Positions 53,607-61,211 of a DNA stretch of 64,000 nt are shown piece after piece. The notes under the pieces are model-generated. The model saw only the letters and a list, made by a program, of their open reading frames with translations. It had not been told where the DNA came from and did no database searches. The stretch is taken from NCBI GenBank assembly GCA_963810915.1, contig CAWEPH010000006.1, positions 930,001 to 994,000 on the forward strand. Reading direction: 5' to 3'. Source of the stretch: JAOUEA01 sp963810915. Lineage in GTDB: Bacteria; Actinomycetota; UBA4738; HRBIN12. Made by a program: the position numbers and the translations under genes. Position 1 is the first letter of the stretch. Each line of letters starts with the position of its first letter.

Positions 53607-54717
53607 GGGCGACGATCGGCTCGGTGCCGTCGGATGCCGCTTCGATCGGGTGCATGAGCTCGGCGGCCAGCCGATCGAACGCTCGGGCGAGACGCCCGCG
53701 CGCGGGCATGAGCCGTCCGTGATCCTGCGCGCGCGCCACGCCGCGTTCGAACGGCACGACGGCGAGCGGCTCGACCCCGAACACCCGACGGACGTCGGCG
53801 GGCGTGATCTCGCTCCGTACAGACCTGTTCACCACGAACCCGATCCGGTCGCCGGCCCCGATCGGCAGGAGGGCCTCGAGCGCGCGTGTAGCCGCGCGGA
53901 ACGAGAGCACGTCCAGCGAGAGCACCTCGATCACCCGGTCCGCCTCGGCGACCGCCGCGCGCCCCAGCGGATCGAGTGCGCGCGGGAGATGCAGGACCAA
54001 CGCGTCACAGGCCGTTGCCGCCGCGCCCGTCAACGAGCGCAGATCCTCTGCGCGGACGGAAGCCGCCTGCTCGGGAACCGGCGGGAGCAGCAGGCGGATG
54101 CCGCTCGGATGGGTCCAAAGTGCCTCGCCGAGATGCTCGGCCGAGAGCTCGTCGACGAGTGGAAGCAGGTCCGCGACCGTGTGCACGTCCTCCGTGGGGG
54201 CGCCGAGCGCGGCCGCCACGTCGCCGTAGAGCGGATCGGCGTCCAGCACGACGCAATCCAGACCGCGCCGGACGACGGCGGCGGCCAGGTGGGTCGCCAC
54301 GAACGTCGTGCCAGCTCCCCCGCGCGCTCCGTGCACCGCGACGACCCGGGCACGCCGCTCCTCGATCCCCCCCGAGATCACGGTGGCCGCCGCGGCGCCC
54401 GCGAGGGCGTCGCGGTCGGCGGGCCACAGGTAGAAGCCGTGCGCGCCCGCCTGGATGGCCGCGCGCAGCGACGCCACGGACTCCCTCGTGTCGAGCGCCA
54501 GGAGGGAGGTTCCGCGTACCCCGGCCGGATCGACGAGAGAGGGCTGGGCGACGACGGCGTCGGGCTCCAGCTGTCGGATGGCGGCGGCGAGCTGACGGTC
54601 GTCCTGCGCGGTGGCCACCACGCGTGCCGACCCGCTGCGGTCCAGGAAGTGCATCACCTCCTCGACGACGTCGGGCGCTTCGAGCGCCAGCACCACGCGT
54701 GCGATCTGTTCCACCAC
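53581..54717 (-). CDS. cpaE: CpaE-like ATPase with pseudo-receiver domain
   Basis: 378 aa. An N-terminal receiver-like domain (about 1-125) lacks a clear phosphoacceptor; then a MinD/ParA-type ATPase with a deviant P-loop VHGARGGAGTTFVATHLAAA (Thr in place of the usual signature Lys) and VVLDADPLYGDVAAALG. This is the CpaE/Ssd type that positions or regulates Tad pili; in mycobacteria it is beside the Tad genes (Rv3660c), whereas here it is about 34 kb away. GTG 54717 with GGGAGGAG upstream. Its end overlaps the convergent gene by 26 bases. Confidence 0.8.
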   Translation of the reverse strand: MVEQIARVVLALEAPDVVEEVMHFLDRSGSARVVATAQDDRQLAAAIRQLEPDAVVAQPSLVDPAGVRGTSLLALDTRESVASLRAAIQAGAHGFYLWPADRDALAGAAAATVISGGIEERRARVVAVHGARGGAGTTFVATHLAAAVVRRGLDCVVLDADPLYGDVAAALGAPTEDVHTVADLLPLVDELSAEHLGEALWTHPSGIRLLLPPVPEQAASVRAEDLRSLTGAAATACDALVLHLPRALDPLGRAAVAEADRVIEVLSLDVLSFRAATRALEALLPIGAGDRIGFVVNRSVRSEITPADVRRVFGVEPLAVVPFERGVARAQDHGRLMPARGRLARAFDRLAAELMHPIEAASDGTEPIVAPTGGAGGP

Positions 54718-54836
54718 CGGCTCCTCCCGGGGTCGCAGGGGAGGCGAGCCTGGAGGCAGCCACCGTAGGCCGTCGGACTGCTCTGGGGCCGTGACGCAGG
54801 TCACGTCGGAGCGGCGCAGACGCGCGTCTCGCCCCG

Positions 54837-54842
54837 TAGGCT
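54837..54842 (+). promoter_or_regulatory. TAGGCT -10-like hexamer, short-leader promoter
   Basis: TAGGCT lies 6 bases before the GTG at 54849, with no Shine-Dalgarno between. Confidence 0.4.
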
Positions 54843-54848
54843 GGGCCG

Positions 54849-56084
54849 GTGCCGCCGCGTCCCTCCCCCAGCGCAGCCGTCCGCCGTCGACGCACGTTCG
54901 CGGTCCTGATCGCCGCGCTCTTCCTGGTGCTCGGCGGCGTGGTGTTCTTCGCACCGCACGCGTCGGCGCCACTCCCCACCGGGACGGCCGCCGCGCACGG
55001 CAGTGTCACGCCGAGCGCCTCGTCGACGTCCGCGCCCGCCGAGGCCGCCCCCACGGCTTACCTCGCGTGGATGTCGGGCGGGTTCCCGCCCGCGGTGCGT
55101 ACCGGGGTCCGCTCCCTCCCGCACATCACGCACTCGGTCGTCGTTGCCGGCGACACGCGTTGGATGACCGCCTCCCACGCCGCCGACGGGTCCGTCGCAG
55201 ATGATCCACGGGACCCACTCGGCATCCCGATCGACGCGTTCAGCGTGGACCCCGGTGCGTACGCGCCGTTCCTGCCCGCGGACCTGCGCGATGCCGTCGT
55301 CAGCACGCTGCGCGCGGGCGAGGGGGTGATCGGGCAGGCCAGTGCGGATCTGCGAGGCATCGGGGCGGGCGGCACGATGACGTTCGGGGACCGGACCGTG
55401 AAGATCGGCCTCGTCGCACCCGACGATGCGGTCGGCTGGAGCGAGCTCCTCGTCTCCCGCGACGTGGGCCGGTCTCTCGGGATCCTCGACGAGCGCTACC
55501 TGCTCGCGCAGATGCAGCCGCAACCCACCGATGCCGCGTTCGGCAGGTTGATCGGATCGCTCCTGCCCGGCGGGACCCCGCTACGGGTGCAGCACACCGG
55601 CGAGACGCCGTACCTGCGTGTGGCGAGCGGCGTGAACCCGCCCGTCGTGATGAAGGAGACGTTCGGCGAGTTCGCGGCGCACCCCGACCCATCGGATCCC
55701 GCCTACCTCACGATCGATCCGGCCTGGGTCCGCGCGCGCATCCAGACGAGATCCGTGCCGCTGTTGGGTCGGATCACGTGCAATCGCGCCCTCTTCCCGA
55801 TGTTGATCGCGTCGCTGAACGATGTGCGGCAAGCGGGCCTCGGGAACCTGATCCATACCAACTCCGGCTGCTACGCCGCGCGGACGGTGGCCCGCAGCCC
55901 CACGGCGCCGCCCTCCAACCACGCGTACGGAGCGGCCGTCGACATCAACGCGCCGGAGAACCCGTATGGCGCCACCCCGACGATGGATCCACGGGTCGTG
56001 CGGATCTTCGAGGCCCACGGATTCCTCTGGGGCGGGGACTTCCTGATCCCCGACGGGATGCACTTCGAGTACGGCTCGGGCTGA
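54849..56084 (+). CDS. M15-family D-Ala-D-Ala carboxypeptidase-like secreted protein
   Basis: 411 aa with an N-terminal membrane anchor (FAVLIAALFLVLGGVVFFAP, about 17-36) and a Ser/Ala/Pro-rich linker. The C-terminal zinc peptidase domain has TNSGCYAARTV, SNHAYGAAVDINAPENPYG (His and Asp ligands) and the final GMHFEYG (His ligand), as in VanY/M15C enzymes that trim peptidoglycan. The middle part (about 75-270) is not a family I recognise. A TAGGCT box ends 6 bases before the GTG. Confidence 0.82.
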   Translation: MPPRPSPSAAVRRRRTFAVLIAALFLVLGGVVFFAPHASAPLPTGTAAAHGSVTPSASSTSAPAEAAPTAYLAWMSGGFPPAVRTGVRSLPHITHSVVVAGDTRWMTASHAADGSVADDPRDPLGIPIDAFSVDPGAYAPFLPADLRDAVVSTLRAGEGVIGQASADLRGIGAGGTMTFGDRTVKIGLVAPDDAVGWSELLVSRDVGRSLGILDERYLLAQMQPQPTDAAFGRLIGSLLPGGTPLRVQHTGETPYLRVASGVNPPVVMKETFGEFAAHPDPSDPAYLTIDPAWVRARIQTRSVPLLGRITCNRALFPMLIASLNDVRQAGLGNLIHTNSGCYAARTVARSPTAPPSNHAYGAAVDINAPENPYGATPTMDPRVVRIFEAHGFLWGGDFLIPDGMHFEYGSG

Positions 56085-56204
56085 ACGGCCCTGAGCCCGC
56101 GGGCCGCTCGCGGACCCGATGCGCCCGAGCGACCTGGGACCAGCGGCCCCGGGCGTTCATCCGGCCTCCCGGTATCCCTTGTAGTAGGAGACAGGAGGTG
56201 CGTG

Positions 56205-56828
56205 ATGGTCCGCACTGCCGCGAAGATCGATCTGAAGCACGAACTCGGCGACCTCTACAAGGCGCGGAGCCAACCGATGGTGGTCGAGGTGCCGGAGCTG
56301 GACTTCCTGATGATCGACGGCCATGGCGAGCCCGCCGGGCCGGCGTTCCAGGAGTCCGTGGACGCGCTCTACGCGGCAGCCTACGGGTTGAAGTTCCGCG
56401 TTCGGGCGTTGGACGGTGCGGACTACCGGGTGATGCCCCTGGAGGGGCTCTGGTGGATCCCGAACGCGCGCGTTTGGGACTTCGAGGACAAGTCCGACTG
56501 GGACTGGACGCTCATGATCGTCCAGCCCGAGATCGTCACCGCCGATCTCGTCCGAGAGGTGATGGCCGCGGTCCGCGTCAAGCGTGGTTCCCCGGCCCTC
56601 GAGCGTGTGCGGCTCGAGGCGTACGAGGAAGGCCTGTCGGTCCAGACGATGCACGTCGGCCCATGGGAGGCCGAGCGTCCCACCCTCGAACGGTTGCAGT
56701 TGTTCATCGCGGAGTCCGATCTGGTGCCCGTCGGCAAGCACCACGAGATCTACCTCAGCGACCCCGGCCGCGTGGCGCCGGATCGGATGCGGACGATCGT
56801 GCGCCAGCCCGTCGTACGCAGGACCTGA
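56205..56828 (+). CDS. GyrI-like small-molecule-binding domain protein
   Basis: 207 aa. Contains KIDLKHELGDLYKARSQPMV, VVEVPELDFLMIDGHGEPAG, MPLEGLWWIPNA and MHVGPWEAERPTLERL, matching the GyrI-like (DUF-type) family with SOUL/SHV fold that binds or hydrolyses small molecules. ATG preceded by AGGAGGT (56193-56199). No DNA-binding domain. The 120 bases before it hold no gene. Confidence 0.78.
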   Translation: MVRTAAKIDLKHELGDLYKARSQPMVVEVPELDFLMIDGHGEPAGPAFQESVDALYAAAYGLKFRVRALDGADYRVMPLEGLWWIPNARVWDFEDKSDWDWTLMIVQPEIVTADLVREVMAAVRVKRGSPALERVRLEAYEEGLSVQTMHVGPWEAERPTLERLQLFIAESDLVPVGKHHEIYLSDPGRVAPDRMRTIVRQPVVRRT

Positions 56829-56853
56829 ACGCCACGGTGTCTGTGAGCCGGAG

Positions 56854-56859
56854 TAGGCT
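56854..56859 (+). promoter_or_regulatory. TAGGCT -10-like hexamer, short-leader promoter
   Basis: TAGGCT ends 8 bases before the ATG at 56868; likely leaderless promoter of the MoaD-like/propeller operon. Confidence 0.4.
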
Positions 56860-56867
56860 CTTGGCCC

Positions 56868-57128
56868 ATGGCGGTGGTGAGGCTTCGCGCGCCGTTGCGG
56901 GAGCGTGCCGGGGGGAACGCACATCACGACCTCCCCGGAACGACCGTGGGCGACGTGCTTCGTGAGTTGGAGCGTCGATATCCGCCCGTGTCCGGCTGGA
57001 TCCTCGATGAACAGGGGCGGGTCCGCGCACACGTGAACGTCTTCGTGAACGGCGAACGCACCCGGGAGGACACGCCGCTCGCGCCGGACGACGTGATCCA
57101 GGTCCTCCCGTCGATCTCAGGGGGTTAG
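56868..57128 (+). CDS. MoaD/ThiS-family ubiquitin-like sulfur carrier
   Basis: 86 aa beta-grasp protein ending in Gly-Gly (VLPSISGG), the residues that are adenylated and thiocarboxylated in MoaD and ThiS. Also GTTVGDVLRELERRYP and VNVFVNGERTREDTPL. A TAGGCT box (56854-56859) ends 8 bases before the ATG. It lies 3 bases before the propeller gene, and the two are surely co-transcribed. No molybdopterin genes are nearby, so the acceptor is not known. Confidence 0.88.
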   Translation: MAVVRLRAPLRERAGGNAHHDLPGTTVGDVLRELERRYPPVSGWILDEQGRVRAHVNVFVNGERTREDTPLAPDDVIQVLPSISGG

Positions 57129-57131
57129 GAC

Positions 57132-58202
57132 GTGACGGAGCTGTTGGTGGGTACCAAGAAGGGTCTCTTCGTGCTGCGCGGCGACCCGGCGCAGCGCGAT
57201 CGGTTCGCGCTGGTGACGCGCGAATTCGCCGGCGACGTCGTGGAGTTCGCCATCAAGGATCCACGCACGGGTCGCTACTTCGCCTCGGTGACCTCGGGGT
57301 TCTACGGACCACGGCTGATGTTCACCGACGATCCGACGGGCGAGTGGCAGCAGGCCTCCGGTCCCGCGTTCCCCGAGGGGACCGAGACCTCGCTCGAGCG
57401 CATCTGGGTCGTCAAGCCGGGCGAGGCCGACGGCGTGCTCTACGCCGGCGTCGCCCCGGCCGCGCTGTTCGAGAGCAGGGACGACGGCGAGACCTGGACG
57501 CTGAACGAGGCGTTGTGGAAGGAGCGCGAGGCCGGCGACTGGAACCCGGGGGCCGGCGGGCTCGCGTTGCATTCCATCTGCCCGTGGCCGGGGGACCCTC
57601 GTCGACTGGCCATCGGCGTGAGCGCCGCCGGCGTCTGGATCACGGAGGACGCGGGCCAGACCTGGAGGACCGGCTACCCCGGCCTCGTTCCCCAGTACGT
57701 GCCCGAGGAGGCGCGGGCGACCACCAACGCCCTCTGCGTGCACAACATGCATCGCGCGCCGCTGCGGCCGGAGCGCCTCTTCCTGCAGTTCCACGGGAGC
57801 GTCTACCGCAGCGACGACGCCGGCGCCACGTGGAACGACATCGCCGAAGGCCTGCCGAGCGGCTTCGGCTTCCCGCTCGTGATCGACCCCGGCGACCCCG
57901 ACAGCGCGTTCGTGATCCCGCTCACGGCCGACGTCGACCGCGTCACGCCCGATGGGCGGATGCGCGTCTACGGCACGCGCGATGCGGGCGCGTCGTGGAC
58001 GGCGCTCGCCGACGGGCTCCCCGACGACGAGGCGTACCTCACCATCCTGCGTCAGGCATTCGATCGCGAGGGGTCGGGCGACGACCTGGGCCTCTTCTTC
58101 GGGGCGACGAGCGGGGACGTCTTCGGATCGGCGGACGCGGGCGCGCACTGGTTCTCCGTGCACGACCGCCTGGCGCCGGTCACGAGCGTCCGGGTCGCCT
58201 GA
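57132..58202 (+). CDS. BNR-repeat beta-propeller protein (sialidase-like)
   Basis: 356 aa with repeated Asp-box units: SRDDGETWTLNE, TEDAGQTWRTGYPG, SDDAGATWNDIAEG, TRDAGASWTALADG and SADAGAHWFSVHD. No signal peptide is visible, so it is probably cytoplasmic. Often annotated as exo-alpha-sialidase, but catalytic sialidase residues are not evident. GTG start, 3 bases after the MoaD-like stop. The pairing with a ubiquitin-like carrier recurs in related genomes and suggests a shared task. Confidence 0.82.
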   Translation: MTELLVGTKKGLFVLRGDPAQRDRFALVTREFAGDVVEFAIKDPRTGRYFASVTSGFYGPRLMFTDDPTGEWQQASGPAFPEGTETSLERIWVVKPGEADGVLYAGVAPAALFESRDDGETWTLNEALWKEREAGDWNPGAGGLALHSICPWPGDPRRLAIGVSAAGVWITEDAGQTWRTGYPGLVPQYVPEEARATTNALCVHNMHRAPLRPERLFLQFHGSVYRSDDAGATWNDIAEGLPSGFGFPLVIDPGDPDSAFVIPLTADVDRVTPDGRMRVYGTRDAGASWTALADGLPDDEAYLTILRQAFDREGSGDDLGLFFGATSGDVFGSADAGAHWFSVHDRLAPVTSVRVA

Positions 58203-58246
58203 GAGGTCCCACGATCCGTGTCAGACCCCCTCACTATGGTGAGGAC

Positions 58247-58498
58247 ATGGCACAGATCATCTCGCTCGATGAGTACCGGAGGCGACGCGCCCGCGGGGTG
58301 TCGTCGCTGCAACGGCTCGACCTCGCGGTCGGACGGCTCGAACCCCTGGTGGAGGGACGCGAGGGACACATGTCGCCGGCCGTCGAGCGGGAGCTGACGC
58401 GGATCGCGACCGCCGTCTCCGCAGGATTGCCCGATGTCGCCGCGGCACGCGCGGAACGGCTCGCGGACCTCCTGGAGCACCCCGCCGCCCTCGGCTGA
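58247..58498 (+). CDS. Small acidic/basic protein, unknown function
   Basis: 83 aa: MAQIISLDEYRRRRARG followed by a helical part (LQRLDLAVGRLEPLVEG, VERELTRIATAVSAGLPDVA). No recognised domain; the N-terminal SLDEYRRRR motif is common in short actinobacterial proteins. A TATGGT box (58235-58240) ends 6 bases before the ATG, supporting it as a separate gene. Confidence 0.6.
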   Translation: MAQIISLDEYRRRRARGVSSLQRLDLAVGRLEPLVEGREGHMSPAVERELTRIATAVSAGLPDVAAARAERLADLLEHPAALG

Positions 58499-58521
58499 GG
58501 CCGTTCGGGCCCAGACGCGAT

Positions 58522-58659
58522 GCGAGGGGAGCAGGTATCAAGCGTCTCGTCTGCACGTGCTCGGGAGCCGGGGACTGATCGCCCCGGGTCCTGAGCATGC
58601 CTCCCGCGGCATGACTCGCGCGTGGGTTCTGCTCCCCTCGCGGTCACCTCTCGGCGACC
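58522..58659 (-). ncRNA. Candidate structured non-coding RNA
   Basis: The gene-free gap 58499-58712 between convergent genes holds a nested fold. Outer stem: GCGAGGGGAGCAG (58522-58534) pairs perfectly with 58629-58641. Inside: a 15-bp stem with one mismatch (58559-58573 with 58582-58596) and a small stem CATGCC/GGCATG (58596-58613). Next to it, 58642-58659 forms a 7-bp stem (minus strand GGUCGCC/GGUGACC, one G-U pair) with a GAGA loop. A minus-strand promoter pair TTGCGG (58689-58694) and TACGTT (58666-58671), spaced 17, fits transcription into it. Family not recognised. Confidence 0.45.
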
Positions 58660-58665
58660 GCCGCC

Positions 58666-58694
58666 AACGTACCCCGGCCTGGAACGGGCCGCAA
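58666..58694 (-). promoter_or_regulatory. Promoter-like pair facing the structured element
   Basis: Minus-strand TTGCGG (58689-58694), 17-base spacer, TACGTT (58666-58671). It would start a transcript close to 58659, the edge of the folded region. Confidence 0.4.
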
Positions 58695-58712
58695 ACGCCG
58701 AGCGTCCGGCCC

Positions 58713-59525
58713 TCAGGACGCGCTGCGATCGCCGCGCGAGCGGAGCGCGACCCACACGAGCACGGCCGCCACCGCCACGGCCCCCACCGCCGCCGCAGGG
58801 ATCGTGGCCTTGGGCGCCGGCACCGTCTGGGCGATCCGGGTGCGCAAGCGCACCGGCCGGCGGAAATCGCGGATCTGCCAGCCGCGCTCCTCCGCCTCGC
58901 GCCGGAGCTCCTTGTCGGGATTGACCGCCACCGGGTTCCCGACCTCGGCCAGCATCGGGAGGTCCGTGACGGAGTCGCTGTATGCGTAGGAGCGCGTGAG
59001 GTCGATCCCCACGCGATCGGCGAGCGAGCGGATCGCCTCCGCCTTCTGCTCGCCGTAAGCGTAGAACTCGAGCTCGCCCGTGTACTGACCGGTCTCGTCG
59101 ATCGCCGCACGGGTGGCGATCACCCCGCTCACACCGAAGTGGCGCGCGAGGGGGCGGACGACCTCCTCCGGCGAGGACGACACGATGTAGATGCGGCGCC
59201 CCTCGCTGCGGTGCAGCGCCATCAGGTCGAGCGCCTCCTGATACACGTACGGATCGATCACCTCGAAGATGACCTCGCGCACCAACTGCTCGACCTGGTT
59301 CCGGTCCCACCCGCGGGTGAGGCTGAGCATGCCCTCCTTCAGACGCTCCATCTTGTCCTCGTCCGCGCCCACCAGGAGGTAGACGAGCTGAGCGTACGCG
59401 CCGCGCAGGAGCTGGGTCCGCGAGACCATCCCGGCGCGGTACAAGGGCCGGGAGAGCGCGAGCGACGAGGATCGCGAGATGATCGTCTTGTCGAGGTCGA
59501 AGAACGCCGCTTCCATCCCGTCCAT
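58713..59525 (-). CDS. HAD-IB family hydrolase with C-terminal membrane anchor
   Basis: About 270 aa. Motif I AAFFDLDKTIISRSSSLALS (nucleophile Asp), motif II IYIVSSSPEEVVRPLA, motif III/IV YAYSDSVTDLPMLAEVGNP. A hydrophobic helix near the end (TIPAAAVGAVAVAAVLVWVA) suggests a tail anchor. SerB-like members (as Rv3661) sit beside cpaE/ssd in mycobacteria, and cpaE is 4 kb away here. The ATG at 59525 (MDGMEAAFF) is preferred; the PadR gene lies 11 bases upstream. Confidence 0.83.
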   Translation of the reverse strand: MDGMEAAFFDLDKTIISRSSSLALSRPLYRAGMVSRTQLLRGAYAQLVYLLVGADEDKMERLKEGMLSLTRGWDRNQVEQLVREVIFEVIDPYVYQEALDLMALHRSEGRRIYIVSSSPEEVVRPLARHFGVSGVIATRAAIDETGQYTGELEFYAYGEQKAEAIRSLADRVGIDLTRSYAYSDSVTDLPMLAEVGNPVAVNPDKELRREAEERGWQIRDFRRPVRLRTRIAQTVPAPKATIPAAAVGAVAVAAVLVWVALRSRGDRSAS

Positions 59526-59536
59526 CCTACGGTGGC

Positions 59537-60085
59537 TCAACGACGGATCTTCCCGATCGACGATCGGAACGTCCGGAGCCACGTGAGCTCCGCGCGCGCC
59601 AGCGCCTCCTGCCGATCCAACATGGCGTCGGCCACCGACCGCGCCGGGCCATGCGCCCGGCCGCCGCGGGCGCGCTCGTCCGCGATCGCGTCCAACAGGT
59701 CGCGCACCGCGCGGTCTCGCGCCTCCACCGCCTTGCGGGCCTGCGGCGCGCTCAACAGGTGGGCGAACCCGAGCGCGAGGCCGGCGTCGGTCTCGTATGG
59801 AGTGAGCTCGTCGAACCGTTCGGCCAGGCCTTGGGCCAGCCTAGCCCGCCCGGTGCGCGAGATCCGATAGACGCGACGATCTGGCCCCTCGCTCCCCTCC
59901 TGCGCCCGGCCGCCGATCAGGCCTCGGCGCTCGAGGCGCAGCAGCGCCTGGTACACGGACGCCTTCCCTACCTCGGCCCAGAAGCTCATGCTCCGTGCCC
60001 GCATCCGCTCCAGCAGGTCATACCCGTAGAGCGGCTCCTCCGCCAGGCATCCCAGCACCACGACGTCGACCTTCGAGACGGCCAT
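59537..60085 (-). CDS. PadR-family transcriptional regulator
   Basis: 182 aa. N-terminal winged helix VVLGCLAEEPLYGYDLLERM, SVYQALLRLERRGLI and RVYRISRTGRARLAQGL; C-terminal helical dimerisation part (VADAMLDRQEALARAELTWL). It probably represses its own promoter through the dyad at 60095-60113. GGAG lies 7 bases before the ATG. Operon with the HAD hydrolase. Confidence 0.87.
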   Translation of the reverse strand: MAVSKVDVVVLGCLAEEPLYGYDLLERMRARSMSFWAEVGKASVYQALLRLERRGLIGGRAQEGSEGPDRRVYRISRTGRARLAQGLAERFDELTPYETDAGLALGFAHLLSAPQARKAVEARDRAVRDLLDAIADERARGGRAHGPARSVADAMLDRQEALARAELTWLRTFRSSIGKIRR

Positions 60086-60094
60086 GCATCACTC

Positions 60095-60113
60095 CTAGTC
60101 TGATATGGACTAG
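60095..60113. promoter_or_regulatory. Probable PadR operator
   Basis: CTAGTC-TGATATG-GACTAG, a perfect 6-bp inverted repeat with 7-base spacer, 10 bases upstream of the PadR start, in the gap before the divergent glycosylase gene. AT-rich relative to its surroundings. Confidence 0.55.
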
Positions 60114-60153
60114 TAAGTCTAGCGCGCAGGGCGCGCGTGTCGGCAGCGCGAGG

Positions 60154-60159
60154 TAGCGT
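60154..60159 (+). promoter_or_regulatory. TAGCGT -10-like hexamer, short-leader promoter
   Basis: TAGCGT ends 7 bases before the ATG at 60167, supporting this start over the GTG at 60137. Confidence 0.35.
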
Positions 60160-60166
60160 GGGCGCG

Positions 60167-60733
60167 ATGGCACGCGTGCGCTGCGCCTGGGTGGAGGGTT
60201 CCTCGGATCCGAGGATGGTCGCCTATCACGACGAGGAGTGGGGCACGCCCTCGTACGACGACCGGCACCTGTTCGAGATGCTCGTGCTCGAGGGCGCGCA
60301 GGCGGGGCTGTCCTGGAAGACCATCCTCGACAAGCGTGAGGGCTACGTTCGGGCCTTCGCCGGGTTCGACCCCGTCAAGGTGGCACGGTTCACCCCCGCC
60401 AAGGTCGAGCGTCTCCTGCGGGACCCGGGCATCGTGCGCAACCGACTGAAAGTGGGATCCGCGGTCGCCAACGCCAATGCGGTGCTCCGTGTCCAGGCGG
60501 AGTCCGGCTCCCTCAGCACGTACCTGTGGAGCTTCGTGGGAGGCGAGCCCTTGGTGAACGCCTTCACCGGCATCGCGCAGATCCCGTCGGAGACGGCGGA
60601 ATCCCGCGCCATGAGCAAGGACCTGAAACGCCGGGGCTTCCAGTTCGTCGGCCCGACGGTCTGCTACGCCTTCATGCAAGCAACGGGTCTCGTGAACGAT
60701 CACGAGACCCGTTGCTTCCGCTATCCGCGCTGA
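60167..60733 (+). CDS. tag: DNA-3-methyladenine glycosylase I
   Basis: 188 aa base-excision repair enzyme. N-terminal RCAWVEGSS with zinc Cys, YHDEEWGTPSYDDRHLFEML with zinc His and substrate pocket, LEGAQAGLSWKTILDKR, and C-terminal GLVNDHETRCF supplying the last His and Cys zinc ligands. ATG at 60167 is favoured. Its last codons contain a perfect 18-bp palindrome and only 4 bases separate its stop from the convergent gene. Confidence 0.92.
   Translation: MARVRCAWVEGSSDPRMVAYHDEEWGTPSYDDRHLFEMLVLEGAQAGLSWKTILDKREGYVRAFAGFDPVKVARFTPAKVERLLRDPGIVRNRLKVGSAVANANAVLRVQAESGSLSTYLWSFVGGEPLVNAFTGIAQIPSETAESRAMSKDLKRRGFQFVGPTVCYAFMQATGLVNDHETRCFRYPR
60678..60717. terminator. Perfect 18-bp inverted repeat inside the end of tag
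   Basis: Arm AAGCAACGGGTCTCGTGA (60678-60695), loop ACGA, and its exact reverse complement (60700-60717). It lies within coding sequence 16 bases before the tag stop. Because the convergent gene ends 4 bases after, this may serve as a bidirectional terminator; no T tract is seen. Confidence 0.5.
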
Positions 60734-60737
60734 GCGC

Positions 60738-61139
60738 TCAGATGGAAGCGCGCCCCACGCAGGTCTCCCCCGAGTGCACGTTCGTTGCGCGTGCCACGAA
60801 CGCGTCGTGGCCGGCAGCGTCGTGGGCCAGCTTGGTGAACGTGAAGGATCCGCTCGGACGGCTCGTGGTCCGCCGCCCGCTCGCGATCTGCGTCCCGTTC
60901 TCGGCGAGCCGGACGCGCCAGGCCTGCCCCGAGACGTTCTGATCGACCTCGAACTCCACCTCGATCCCCGTGTCCTCCGTCTTGAGCTTCAGCTTCCAAT
61001 GGCTCGATCCGCTGCACGAGCCGCTCTTCGTGACGCGCGGGCCGTGTGCGCCGTGTGTGGCGCGCGCCGCGGGCGCGAACGCGGTCAGCGAGGCGATCAC
61101 GGCGGTGGCGGTGATGAGCCGCACCAGGGTGGTCTTCAT
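60738..61139 (-). CDS. Small secreted protein, unknown function
   Basis: 133 aa with a classical signal peptide (MKTTLVRLITATAVIASLTA, cleavage near ARA-TH) and a short beta-rich mature part: GSSHWKLKLKTEDTGIEVEF, GQAWRVRLAENGTQIASG, FTFTKLAHDAAGHDAFVA, with a Cys near each end that may pair. ATG with AAGGAGGGAG upstream. I do not recognise the family. Confidence 0.65.
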   Translation of the reverse strand: MKTTLVRLITATAVIASLTAFAPAARATHGAHGPRVTKSGSCSGSSHWKLKLKTEDTGIEVEFEVDQNVSGQAWRVRLAENGTQIASGRRTTSRPSGSFTFTKLAHDAAGHDAFVARATNVHSGETCVGRASI

Positions 61140-61211
61140 GGAGCTCCCTCCTTCGGATGCACGACGTCCGTGCATGTCGGGGGTAGTACGGGCGCTCCGA
61201 CGTCCGCGCCC

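Noticed and set aside
58522..58659. Known RNA classes (SRP RNA, 6S RNA, tmRNA, common riboswitches) for the folded gap
   Set aside because: Their conserved motifs are not visible; left as an unassigned candidate.
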